Made by a program: the position numbers and the translations under genes. DNA of 39,837 nt from Collinsella sp. (lineage in GTDB: Bacteria > Actinomycetota > Coriobacteriia > Coriobacteriales > Coriobacteriaceae): assembly GCA_018376905.1 (NCBI GenBank), contig JAHAAK010000021.1, positions 1 through 39,837 on the forward strand, read 5' to 3'. The notes beneath the pieces were generated by a model. It had not been told where the DNA came from and made no database searches. It saw only the letters and a list, made by a program, of their open reading frames with translations. How positions within the stretch are numbered: the stretch's first letter is position 1; each line of letters opens with the position of its first letter. Shown here one piece after another: positions 1 through 7,203 of the stretch.

Positions 1-97
1 GTCGAGGCGGCATAGGATATCAACCGTATTCCAGATTCCAGTACGCCGGGCCGACTCACTTCGGATCGGGCGCTACACCAACTTTCTCGACACTACC
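1..97. repeat. Left arm of 97-bp terminal inverted repeat
   Basis: Bases 1-97 are the exact reverse complement of bases 39740-39836, with no mismatch; the match stops at position 98. The arm includes the last 13 codons and stop of the glycosyltransferase gene at 56-1018 plus 55 bp beyond its stop. It could be a genuine inverted duplication, or an assembly-graph effect where both ends of a contig run into the same repeat. The sequence alone cannot decide. Confidence 0.9.
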
Positions 98-1018
98 GTA
101 TTTGCTGTACACGTTGACCTCCCACTGCTTTTTTTCGACCTTTGCTACAGAATCTAGGATGAAGCCGGTCGCAAGGCTCAGGCCGCACAGGAACATAAAC
201 GAGGCGGCGAGCATAGCGGTGGGGAAGCGCGGGACGAGGCCGGTCTGGAAATATTCGACAACGATGGGCATGCCCAGGGCGAGGCCGAATACCGCGAACA
301 GAAGCGCAACGAGGCTGAAGAACTTCAGCGGGCGGTAGTCCTTGAACAGCGTGCCGATCATCGCAACGACTTTAATGCCGTCGCTCACGGTGTTGAGTTT
401 GGACTCGGAACCCTCGGGACGGTCGCGGTACTCGATGGGCACATCTTTGATGCGCCAGCGGTGGTCGACGGCGTGGATCGAGAGCTCGGTTTCGATCTGA
501 AAGCCCTCGGAAAGCACTGGGAAGGTTTTAACGAACGGGCGGCTCATGGCGCGGTAGCCTGTCATGACGTCATCGAAGCTGTAGCCATAGATCCACTTGA
601 TCATGGCGCGGACCAGATTATTGCCAAAGCCGTGGAAGGCACGCTTGTTCTCCTCGGCGTAGGTGCCGTTGGAAAGGCGATCGCCTACGGTCATGTCGGC
701 CGTGCCGTTAAGGATGGGCTCGCAGAGGGCCTTGGCCGCCTCGGCGGGGTAGGTGTCGTCTCCGTCGACCATCAGGTAGCAATCGGCGTCGATATCGCGA
801 AACATCTGGCGGCACACGTTGCCCTTTCCCTGACGGGGCTCAAAGCGGACTGTGGCGCCGTGCTCGGTGGCAATGCGTGAGGTATCGTCCGACGAGTTGT
901 TGTCATAGACATAGACCGTCGCCTGCGGAAGCTCGCGGTGAAAGTCGTCGATGACTTTGCCGATCGTGAGCGCTTCGTTGTAGCAAGGGATGATGACGGC
1001 GATGGATTCAGAATTCAC
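56..1018 (-). CDS. GT2 family glycosyltransferase, membrane-anchored (DPM1/polyprenyl-phosphate type)
   Basis: This 320-aa protein probably transfers a sugar from a nucleotide donor to a lipid carrier or envelope glycan at the inner face of the membrane. The N-terminal GT-A domain begins with IPCYNEA near residue 10, followed by the DNNSSDDT nucleotide-binding stretch and the metal-binding DGDDTYP motif near residue 85. Two hydrophobic segments follow the catalytic domain (about residues 235-260 and 268-290), as in GT2 enzymes that act on polyprenyl phosphates. The start is GTG at 1018, set by AAGGAG six bases upstream. It diverges from the polysaccharide ABC exporter at 1179, which suggests a shared role in surface glycan assembly. 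The acceptor and sugar cannot be told from sequence. Its last 13 codons lie in the terminal inverted repeat and are duplicated at the other end of the window. Confidence 0.85.
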   Translation of the reverse strand: MNSESIAVIIPCYNEALTIGKVIDDFHRELPQATVYVYDNNSSDDTSRIATEHGATVRFEPRQGKGNVCRQMFRDIDADCYLMVDGDDTYPAEAAKALCEPILNGTADMTVGDRLSNGTYAEENKRAFHGFGNNLVRAMIKWIYGYSFDDVMTGYRAMSRPFVKTFPVLSEGFQIETELSIHAVDHRWRIKDVPIEYRDRPEGSESKLNTVSDGIKVVAMIGTLFKDYRPLKFFSLVALLFAVFGLALGMPIVVEYFQTGLVPRFPTAMLAASFMFLCGLSLATGFILDSVAKVEKKQWEVNVYSKYGSVEKVGVAPDPK

Positions 1019-1048
1019 TTAATGCTCCTTATACATTCAATCCTAGAA

Positions 1049-1077
1049 AGTATAGCCGTTTGGGCCTGGCATCCTAA
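1049..1077 (-). promoter_or_regulatory. Candidate promoter of the glycosyltransferase gene
   Basis: On the minus strand a -10 box TATACT (1049-1054) follows a weak -35 TTAGGA (1072-1077) with a 17-base spacer. It lies about 30 bases upstream of the GTG start and its AAGGAG ribosome site. The -35 matches only part of the consensus. Confidence 0.35.
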
Positions 1078-1178
1078 GATGTGGGTTAGTTCTCCAGTTT
1101 TGTTGCGCGAATCGTTTGCATGGCCGTCGGGTCTATACTGTTCGTTTGTCAACGATTACGAGTAAAGGAGTTGCATCC

Positions 1179-2024
1179 GTGTCGGATCAGACAAAGCAAC
1201 AAGAAACTCGCAGTCTGCCTGCGACGTTTGCTAAGAACGAATTTGAGAAGGACGCGTTTATCCTTCGTCAGCTGGTTACCAAGGATTTTAAGATCAAGTA
1301 TCGCCGTAGCGTTCTGGGCGTCGCATGGTCGGTGCTCAACCCGCTGCTGATGATGATCGTCATGGCCATCGTGTTCTCGACGATTTTTGGCCAGGGCCGC
1401 AATGGCTCAATGACGCCCGAGATGTACCCGCTGTACTTGATCGTGGGTAACATCACCTTTGCCGTCATGTCTGAGTCTACTAACCAGGCCCTGACGTCGA
1501 TCGTGGGCGCTGCCCCTCTGCTCAAGAAGGTTAAGGTGCACCGCTGGGTTTTCCCGGTGCAGAAGGTGCTCTTCTCGCTGGTCAACTTTGCCTTCTCGCT
1601 GGTCGCCGTCGCCATCGTCATGCTGTGGTTCCGCGTTATGCCTTCTTGGCACCTGATTCTGTTGCCGGTTTGCCTGCTGCTGCTTATGTGCTTCTGCATG
1701 GGCCTGGGCATGATGCTCTCTGCCCTTACGGTCTTCTTCCGCGACGTTATGCATCTGTGGAGCGTCGTCATTACGGCGTGGACTTACATTACGCCCATCT
1801 TCTGGACGACTGACTATATTGCGCAAATGCCGCATCTCGTGCGTATCTTGATGTATGCGAACCCCATGTTCAACTACCTGCAGTTTATGCGCGATATCTT
1901 CCTGTTCCAGACTACGCCCTCGCTTATGACGTTTGGTATGTGCGTCGCTTGGGCGGTTCTTGCGCTTATTATTGGCTATACCGTGTTCCATAAGTCCGAG
2001 CGCAAATTTATCCTCTACATCTAA
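1179..2024 (+). CDS. ABC-2 type polysaccharide/teichoic acid export permease (TagG/Wzm-like)
   Basis: This 281-aa polytopic membrane protein is the likely channel subunit that exports a lipid-linked glycan. The N-terminal amphipathic region carries the typical sequence LRQLVTKDFKIKYRRSVLG before the first membrane segment, and about six hydrophobic segments follow, ending near FHKSERKFILYI. The start is GTG at 1179, eight bases after AAAGGAG (1164-1170); a longer reading from 1116 has no ribosome site. A TATACT -10-like box sits at 1134-1139 without a good -35. The ATPase partner begins 11 bases after its stop, which is the standard two-gene arrangement of TagGH and Wzm-Wzt exporters. The exported substrate is unknown. 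Confidence 0.88.
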   Translation: MSDQTKQQETRSLPATFAKNEFEKDAFILRQLVTKDFKIKYRRSVLGVAWSVLNPLLMMIVMAIVFSTIFGQGRNGSMTPEMYPLYLIVGNITFAVMSESTNQALTSIVGAAPLLKKVKVHRWVFPVQKVLFSLVNFAFSLVAVAIVMLWFRVMPSWHLILLPVCLLLLMCFCMGLGMMLSALTVFFRDVMHLWSVVITAWTYITPIFWTTDYIAQMPHLVRILMYANPMFNYLQFMRDIFLFQTTPSLMTFGMCVAWAVLALIIGYTVFHKSERKFILYI

Positions 2025-2035
2025 GGAGTGCTGTG

Positions 2036-2803
2036 ATGACTGAATCTGTTGTTGATTACAGCGAGCAGCCTCTGGCTGTCGAGGTCGACGACGTCACCAT
2101 GATCTTTAACATGGCGTCCGAGTCGCTGACCAACCTCAAGGAGTACTTCATTAAGCTTGCCAAGCACGAGCTGTTCTTTGAGGAGTTTAGGGCGCTTAAG
2201 CACATCTCGTTTGATATTCATCGCGGCGAGGTTGTGGGTCTGGTCGGCACCAATGGCTCCGGCAAGTCTACGATGCTCAAGATTATCGCTGGCGTTCTTG
2301 AGCCTAGCGAGGGCAGCGTTAAGGTGCACGGTAACATCGCGCCGCTGATTGAGCTTGGCGCCGGCTTTGACCCCGAGCTGACCGCCCGCGAGAACATCTA
2401 TCTGAACGGCGCCCTGCTCGGCTATACCAAGGAGTTCATCGACGCCAACTTTGACGGCATTATCGAGTTCGCTGAGCTGCAGAACTTTGTCGATATGCCG
2501 CTTAAGAACTTCTCTTCGGGCATGGTGGCGCGTATCGCCTTTGCAATCGCGACGATTACCGAGCCCGATATTCTGATCGTTGACGAGACGCTGTCCGTCG
2601 GTGATGTGTTCTTCCAGCAAAAGTGTGAGGCCCGCATCCAGCACTTTATCCAGAGCGGCGACGTGACGGTTCTGTTCGTTTCGCACTCTATGGAGCAGGT
2701 TGAGCGCATCTGCCAGCGTGCCGTTTGGATTGAGAAGGGTGACCTTCGCATGGACGGCCCGGTCGATGAGGTCTGCAAGGCGTACCGCGAGCAGTTCAAC
2801 TAG
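2036..2803 (+). CDS. ABC transporter ATPase for polysaccharide export (TagH/Wzt-like)
   Basis: This 255-aa cytoplasmic ATPase powers the permease just upstream. It has Walker A (GTNGSGKST, about residues 75-83), a Q-loop region rich in Glu/Leu, the ABC signature NFSSGMVAR, Walker B DILIVDE and the switch His in LFVSHS. The insertion FFEEFRALKHISFDI before Walker A is typical of the TagH/Wzt family. It lacks the C-terminal carbohydrate-binding domain of long Wzt proteins, so it resembles systems that export without recognising a terminal cap. The start ATG at 2036 lies seven bases after AAGGAG; GTG at 2033 is too close to that site. It ends just before the -10 box likely used by the downstream tRNA gene. 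Confidence 0.9.
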   Translation: MTESVVDYSEQPLAVEVDDVTMIFNMASESLTNLKEYFIKLAKHELFFEEFRALKHISFDIHRGEVVGLVGTNGSGKSTMLKIIAGVLEPSEGSVKVHGNIAPLIELGAGFDPELTARENIYLNGALLGYTKEFIDANFDGIIEFAELQNFVDMPLKNFSSGMVARIAFAIATITEPDILIVDETLSVGDVFFQQKCEARIQHFIQSGDVTVLFVSHSMEQVERICQRAVWIEKGDLRMDGPVDEVCKAYREQFN

Positions 2804-2857
2804 GTTATAATTACTTGCGCCTGACAGGCTTGTGCTTGCTTGGGCGTGCGGTTATTT

Positions 2858-2934
2858 GCTCCATTAGCTCAGTTGGATAGAGCAGGGGACTTCTAATCCC
2901 AAGGTCGACGGTTCGAATCCGCCATGGAGCACCA
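2858..2934 (+). tRNA. tRNA-Arg (anticodon TCT)
   Basis: A full cloverleaf can be drawn: acceptor stem GCTCCAT/ATGGAGC, D-arm GCTC...GAGC, anticodon TCT at 2892-2894 in loop CTTCTAA, T-arm with GTTCGAATCC, discriminator A and encoded CCA (2932-2934). It reads AGA codons, which are uncommon in this window. A TATAAT box at 2806-2811, just after the ATPase stop, is a plausible -10, but no good -35 is seen. A strong hairpin terminator follows at 2944. Confidence 0.95.
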
Positions 2935-2943
2935 TCGTTTATT

Positions 2944-2976
2944 AAGCCCAGACCGCTTGTGGTCTGGGCTTTTTTC
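2944..2976. terminator. Bidirectional intrinsic terminator between tRNA-Arg(TCT) and aroQ
   Basis: A perfect 11-bp stem (AAGCCCAGACC / GGTCTGGGCTT, 2944-2954 and 2961-2971) with a six-base loop is followed by a run of six or seven T on the plus strand. It ends the tRNA transcript. On the minus strand the tail (TTAATAA) is weaker, but it is also the first hairpin beyond the aro operon. Confidence 0.85.
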
Positions 2977-3037
2977 ATCTTGTGTGTTGCTGGAGCCGAG
3001 CGCGAGCAAGCCGCTGCTGTTTGTTGGGGTTGGCATT

Positions 3038-3475
3038 TTACTTTTCGAGATGCTCTTTCAGCAGCTCTAGCGCATGTGCGTAGCCCTGCAGGCCCTCGCC
3101 GGTGATGGTGGCGAAGCAGGCTAGGCGGGCGTAGCTCACCTGGCGGAAGTCTTCGCGCGTCTCTACGGCGCTGATGTGCACCTCGACGGCAGGGATGGCA
3201 ACGGCCTTGAGGGCGTCGAGGATCGCCACGCTCGTATGCGTGTAGGCAGCCGGGTTGATGACGATGCCGTCGACCTTGCCGTAGGCCTCCTGGATCTTGT
3301 CGACGATGTTGCCCTCGTGGTTGGACTGGAAGACCTCGACCTCGTCGAAGCCCTGTGCGGCGCCCGCTTCCTGGCAGATCTGCACTAAGCGGTCGTAGTT
3401 GTCGCTGCCATAGATGCCCGGCTCGCGAATGCCGAGCATGTTGAGGTTGGGGCCGTTGATGACGAGTGCTTTCAT
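3038..3475 (-). CDS. aroQ: 3-dehydroquinate dehydratase, type II
   Basis: This 145-aa enzyme dehydrates 3-dehydroquinate to 3-dehydroshikimate, step three of the shikimate pathway. It is the small dodecameric type II form, at the family's usual length of about 145 residues. It shows NGPNLNMLG at residues 7-15, the flexible REP loop, INPAAYTHTSVA near residue 75, and the catalytic region VEVHISAVETREDFRQVS, including the family His and Arg. It is the last gene of the aro operon. A 63-base gap holding a REP-like hairpin separates it from aroE-aroK upstream, so its level may be set by that hairpin or by read-through. Confidence 0.95.
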   Translation of the reverse strand: MKALVINGPNLNMLGIREPGIYGSDNYDRLVQICQEAGAAQGFDEVEVFQSNHEGNIVDKIQEAYGKVDGIVINPAAYTHTSVAILDALKAVAIPAVEVHISAVETREDFRQVSYARLACFATITGEGLQGYAHALELLKEHLEK

Positions 3476-3497
3476 GGTTGCTTCCTTTGCAGTCGAG

Positions 3498-3536
3498 AAA
3501 CCACCACAAAGGTGCCTGTCCCCTTTGTGGTGGTTT
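3498..3536. repeat. REP-like palindrome between aroE-aroK and aroQ
   Basis: A perfect 15-bp inverted repeat (AAACCACCACAAAGG / CCTTTGTGGTGGTTT) surrounds a nine-base loop TGCCTGTCC. The core, read as GGGGACAGGCACC on the minus strand, resembles REP sequences associated with RAYT transposases. A T-run follows on the plus strand, but the adjacent genes are all on the minus strand, so it is not an ordinary terminator for them. It lies in the operon between two aro genes and may affect mRNA stability or distal expression. Confidence 0.75.
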
Positions 3537-3538
3537 TT

Positions 3539-4789
3539 TTAGAGAGCGGGTGGGAGGGTGTCGAGGAGGGCTTGGGCGGTATTGGCGGCGCAGTCGCGTG
3601 AGTCGATGATGTGGTCGGCCCAGGCGCGGTAGCGTGGCATACGTTGTTCCGCGAGCTTATCGATGCCGTCGCGTGCGGTGATGGGGCGGCCCTTGTGGGC
3701 GAGCTCTTCGAGCTTGCGGTTGAGCATCACGATCTGGCTGTTCTGGTGCAGCAGCGGATAGTTCTCGTCGCGCGTGACCACGCCGCCGCCGGTGGAAATC
3801 ACCAGGCCGCTGCGCTTGGAGATGTCGGCCAGCGCCGCCGTCTCCTGTTCGCGGAACTCTGCCTCGCCGTGCTCGACGATAAAGTCGGCGCAGGGCATGC
3901 CGAGGCGTTCCTCGAGGGCGCGGTCCAGGTCGATGTGCTCGCGTCCCGTGAGCAGGGCGATTTGCTCGCCCACGCGGGTCTTGCCCGAACCCGGCATGCC
4001 GATCAGCGCGATGTTCTGTTCGCGGCGGGACAGACGCTCCGTTACGTCTAAGATGCGCTTGCGCGGGGTGACTTGGCCGGTATAGTGCTCGACGGCCTGT
4101 GCCGCTTGGGCCACGAGCATGAGCAGGCCACCGATGCAGGGGATGCCGCGGCGCTCGGTCTCGAGCATGAGTCCCGTGCGGGCGGGGTTGTAGACAATGT
4201 CGATAACGCCTTCGAGCGCATCGAGCCCTTCGAGCGTGCAGGGCGCGTCGGGGCAGTGGGGGAACATGCCGGCGGGCGTGCAGTTGACGAGCAGCGCGGC
4301 ATCGGATTGCTGCGCGATGTTGCCGTAGTTGACCTCGCTCGTGCGACCCACGGGTACAACGATGGCACCCAGGTCTCCCAGCACCATACTTGCCGTGGTG
4401 CCGGCGCCACCGGTGGCACCAAGCACGAGGACCTTTTTGCCGGCAACATCAACCCCCAGCTCCTCGACCAGGCACTGAAAACCGAAGTAGTCAGTATTAT
4501 CGCCGCGCAGGCGGCCGTCGGGCAGGCGTGTGATGGTGTTAACGTTGCCCATGCGCTCGGCCAGCGGGCTCAGCTCGTCCAGGTACTCCATGACGGCGCG
4601 CTTGTAGGGGATAGTCACGTTGGTGCCCTCCCACTCTTCGCCCGTCATAAAGGCCGCGAGGTCCTCGGGCTCGCGCTCAAAGCGCACGTACTCCAGGCCC
4701 GCGAGCTCCTTGTAGATGGTCGGGGTGTAGCTGTGGCCCAGCACGCGGCCCAGCACGCCGTAGGGGCGGGTTGCGGCGGTATCGGTCAT
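3539..4789 (-). CDS. aroE-aroK: Fused shikimate 5-dehydrogenase - shikimate kinase
   Basis: This 416-aa protein joins steps four and five of the shikimate pathway. Residues 1-250 are AroE: the substrate loop GHSYTP (18-23, with Thr22 where the usual SxS motif has Ser), catalytic Lys63 in NVTIPYK, Asp100 in DNTD, and the NADP-binding loop GATGGAG (124-130). Residues 255-416 are AroK: Walker A GMPGSGKT (264-271), DLD (287-289), the FREQE shikimate-binding region near 312, GGG (334-336) and the lid Arg368 in GRPI. Both halves keep their key residues and near full length, so both are probably active. Its ATG abuts the stop codon of pheA, which implies translational coupling. The join is one continuous frame. 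AroE-AroK is a less common fusion than AroD-AroE or AroK-AroB. Confidence 0.93.
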   Translation of the reverse strand: MTDTAATRPYGVLGRVLGHSYTPTIYKELAGLEYVRFEREPEDLAAFMTGEEWEGTNVTIPYKRAVMEYLDELSPLAERMGNVNTITRLPDGRLRGDNTDYFGFQCLVEELGVDVAGKKVLVLGATGGAGTTASMVLGDLGAIVVPVGRTSEVNYGNIAQQSDAALLVNCTPAGMFPHCPDAPCTLEGLDALEGVIDIVYNPARTGLMLETERRGIPCIGGLLMLVAQAAQAVEHYTGQVTPRKRILDVTERLSRREQNIALIGMPGSGKTRVGEQIALLTGREHIDLDRALEERLGMPCADFIVEHGEAEFREQETAALADISKRSGLVISTGGGVVTRDENYPLLHQNSQIVMLNRKLEELAHKGRPITARDGIDKLAEQRMPRYRAWADHIIDSRDCAANTAQALLDTLPPAL

Positions 4790-5935
4790 CTAGAGCACCT
4801 CCGTGTAGCTGCCAAAGTAGGTGAAGCTCTCGCACACGTCGTCGATGGAATCGAGCAGATCGTCGAGGGCCTTGCTGCCAAAGGGGCAGTCCAGGTCAAA
4901 GTAGAACATAAACTCAAAGTCGTGCCCGGGGATGGGGCGACTCTCGAGCTTGATGAGGTTGATGTTGAGCGCGTAGAAGCGCTCGAGCACGCGGTAGAGG
5001 GCGCCCGGCTCGTTGGCCGTGGTGATCATGAGCGAGGTGCGGTTGGCGCCGGGGTAGACGCGCGGCTCGCGGCTGATGACGACAAAGCGCGTGTAGTTGT
5101 TGTCCGAGTCCTGGATGTTGGGCTCCAGCATCTTCAGGCCATAGAGTGCCGCGCAGCTGCGCGAGGCGATGGCGGCGACGTCGGTGCGTTCGGAGTTGGC
5201 GACCATCTCGGCCGACATGGCCGTGTTTGGGTACTTGGTGGCGTGCAGGTCGTGGTTCTCGATAAAGCCGGCGCACTGGGCAATGGCTTGGCCGTGGCTG
5301 TAGACCTCGCGCACGTCGGCGAGCTTGGTGCCGGGCTTGACGAGCAGGTTGTGATCGATCTTGAGGCGAAGCGAACGCACGATGTGGAAGTCGAACTGGG
5401 CGAGCAAGTCGTAGACGGCGTTGACCGAGCCGGCGGTTGAGTTTTCGATGGGCAGCACGCCAAACTCGCAGAAGCCGTCGCGCACGGCGCGCATGACGCC
5501 CTCGAAGGTCTCGAAGAACGCGATGTCGGGCACGTCGAAGAGCTTGCACGCAGCGATTTGGCTGTAGGCGCCTTCCACGCCCTGACAGGCAACGCTGGCC
5601 GTTTGGGGGAAGGGCGCATCGAAGGCTACGGCCGTGGCGTGGGCCTTTTGCGAGACCGTGATGCCCTTGAGCTCGTTGATGTAGCGCTGCTGCTCGGCCT
5701 TGCTCATGCTCATGAGGAGACGGAACAGGGCGATGGTCTGGGCCTCGTAGCGCTCGGGTGCGCGGCTGGCGAGGTTGTTGAGTTTGGAGCGCTCGCGGGC
5801 GGGGTCAAAGACGGCCTTGCCCATCTCGATCTTTGATTTGGCGACCTCGGTGGCAATGTCCATACGCTCGACAAAGCTGTTGAGCAGGGTGGTGTCGATG
5901 CCATCGATGGTCTGGCGAATATCGGCAAGGTCCAT
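4790..5935 (-). CDS. pheA: Bifunctional chorismate mutase / prephenate dehydratase with ACT domain (P-protein)
   Basis: This 381-aa enzyme turns chorismate into prephenate and then phenylpyruvate. Residues 1-90 form an AroQ-class chorismate mutase with the active-site set Arg7, Arg24, Lys35, Glu48 and Gln82/83, aligned by eye to the E. coli P-protein. Residues 112-290 are the dehydratase, with PIENSTAGS (162-170) and the catalytic Thr282 in YTRF. Residues 298-375 are an ACT domain with GALY (311-314) and ESRP (331-334), the usual Phe-binding motifs, so Phe feedback inhibition is likely. The start is ATG at 5935 after GAAAGGGG; a longer open frame to 6079 only reads through the REP-like repeats. 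The 169-base gap from aroC upstream is the largest in the operon. Confidence 0.95.
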   Translation of the reverse strand: MDLADIRQTIDGIDTTLLNSFVERMDIATEVAKSKIEMGKAVFDPARERSKLNNLASRAPERYEAQTIALFRLLMSMSKAEQQRYINELKGITVSQKAHATAVAFDAPFPQTASVACQGVEGAYSQIAACKLFDVPDIAFFETFEGVMRAVRDGFCEFGVLPIENSTAGSVNAVYDLLAQFDFHIVRSLRLKIDHNLLVKPGTKLADVREVYSHGQAIAQCAGFIENHDLHATKYPNTAMSAEMVANSERTDVAAIASRSCAALYGLKMLEPNIQDSDNNYTRFVVISREPRVYPGANRTSLMITTANEPGALYRVLERFYALNINLIKLESRPIPGHDFEFMFYFDLDCPFGSKALDDLLDSIDDVCESFTYFGSYTEVL

Positions 5936-5963
5936 GGAGGCCCCTTTCGTGAATGGTTGCCTG

Positions 5964-6090
5964 GGGTAGTTAATTTGGGACGGGGCTTTTTTAGCTACCC
6001 TTTGATTGTCGACGAATCGATGAGAGCCAGGGCAAATATCAACTGGCATATGGGGGTAGCTAAAATAGCCCCGTCCCAAATTAACTACCC
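5964..6090. repeat. Pair of inverted 37-bp REP-like elements between aroC and pheA
   Basis: Two 37-bp copies face each other, at 5964-6000 and 6054-6090; 36 of 37 bases match after reverse complementing. Each copy is itself a near-palindrome, starting GGGTAG and ending CTACCC, around the core TTTGGGACGGGG. A 53-base spacer separates them. The layout is that of a BIME (paired REP). It fills most of the aroC-pheA spacer, so a transcript through it could form one long hairpin. Confidence 0.8.
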
Positions 6091-6104
6091 TTGGGGTGGG
6101 TGGA

Positions 6105-7202
6105 CTAAAGCTGGGCGGCGTCCTCGAGGAGGGCGTCCCAGATGGCGAGGGCGGCGGCTGCTTCCGCTACGGGGACGGCTCTGGGGACGATGCAGGGATC
6201 GTGACGGCCGTGGACCGAGAGCTCGGCATTTTCCATGGCGTCCATGTCCACGGTCTGCTGCTCGCGGCCAATAGAGGGCGTCGGCTTTACGGCCATGCGC
6301 CACATGACGGGCGCGCCGGTCGAAATGCCACCCAGGATGCCGCCGGCGTTGTTGGACTCAACCTCGATCTCGCCGGTCTCGGCATCGATGCGATACGGGT
6401 CGTTGTTCTCGCTGCCACGCATGGCGGCGACGGCAAAGCCCATGCCAAACTCCACGCCCTTAACGGCGGGAATGCCAAAGGCGATCTGCGCGATGCGGTT
6501 CTCGATACCGTCGAACATGGGGTCGCCGATGCCCGCGGGCAGGCCGTAGATGCCGCACTCCACGATGCCGCCGATGCTGTCGAGCTCATCGCGCGCGGCC
6601 AGAATCTCCTCGCGCATGCGGCCGGCAGCCGCCGCGTCGATGCACGGCAGGTCGTTCGAAAGAATCGCCTTGCGGTCGGACTCGCGATAGACCATGTCGT
6701 CCATGGGCAGGTCGGAGATGCCGCCGATCTGGGCCACGTGCGCCATCACCCGAATACCGCGGGCCTCGAGTGCCTGCAGCGCAATGCCGCCGGCGATGCA
6801 TAAGGGGGCCGTTAGGCGGCCGGAAAAATGCCCGCCACCAGCGACATCGTGCATGTTGTGATACTTCACGCGCGCAGGGAAGTCCGCATGTCCGGGACGG
6901 GGCTTGCGGCGCAGCTCGGAGTAATCCTTGGAGCGCGTGTTGGTGTTCTCGATAATCGCGGCGATGGGCGCGCCGGTGGTATGTCCATCGACAACACCGG
7001 CGATGATGCGGGCGGCGTCGGCCTCGCGGCGCTTGGTCGCGGTTTCGTCGCGACCGGGGGCGCGACGGTCGAGGAAGGCCTGCAGCTTCTCCTGGTCCAC
7101 GGCGATGCCCGCCGGGATGCCGTCGAGTGAGCAGCCGATAGCAGGGGAGTGCGACTGGCCGAAAATGCTCAGATGCAAGACGTTGCCAAAGGTCGAGGAC
7201 AT
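6105..7202 (-). CDS. aroC: Chorismate synthase
   Basis: This 365-aa enzyme makes chorismate from EPSP in an FMN-dependent, redox-neutral 1,4-elimination. It shows an N-terminal FGQSHSPAIG (about residues 13-22), RPGHADF near residue 106, and GGGHFSGR near residue 127. These differ from the textbook FGESHG and GGGRSSARE forms, so the protein belongs to a variant branch of the family rather than the E. coli type. Length is normal. The start ATG at 7202 is preceded by a strong GAGGAGG inside the end of aroA, with one base between the two genes, so it is surely cotranscribed. The downstream gap to pheA holds the paired REP-like elements. Confidence 0.94.
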   Translation of the reverse strand: MSSTFGNVLHLSIFGQSHSPAIGCSLDGIPAGIAVDQEKLQAFLDRRAPGRDETATKRREADAARIIAGVVDGHTTGAPIAAIIENTNTRSKDYSELRRKPRPGHADFPARVKYHNMHDVAGGGHFSGRLTAPLCIAGGIALQALEARGIRVMAHVAQIGGISDLPMDDMVYRESDRKAILSNDLPCIDAAAAGRMREEILAARDELDSIGGIVECGIYGLPAGIGDPMFDGIENRIAQIAFGIPAVKGVEFGMGFAVAAMRGSENNDPYRIDAETGEIEVESNNAGGILGGISTGAPVMWRMAVKPTPSIGREQQTVDMDAMENAELSVHGRHDPCIVPRAVPVAEAAAALAIWDALLEDAAQL

Positions 7203-7203
7203 G

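Noticed and set aside
2811..3509. Minus strand frame running through tRNA-Arg(TCT)
   Set aside because: It encodes WRIRTVDLGIRSP, the well-known false peptide made by translating the antisense of a tRNA gene, and it overlaps aroQ in another frame.
5936..6079. 48-residue N-terminal extension of PheA
   Set aside because: It reads only through the REP-like repeats; the ATG at 5935 has a good ribosome site and begins the chorismate mutase fold.
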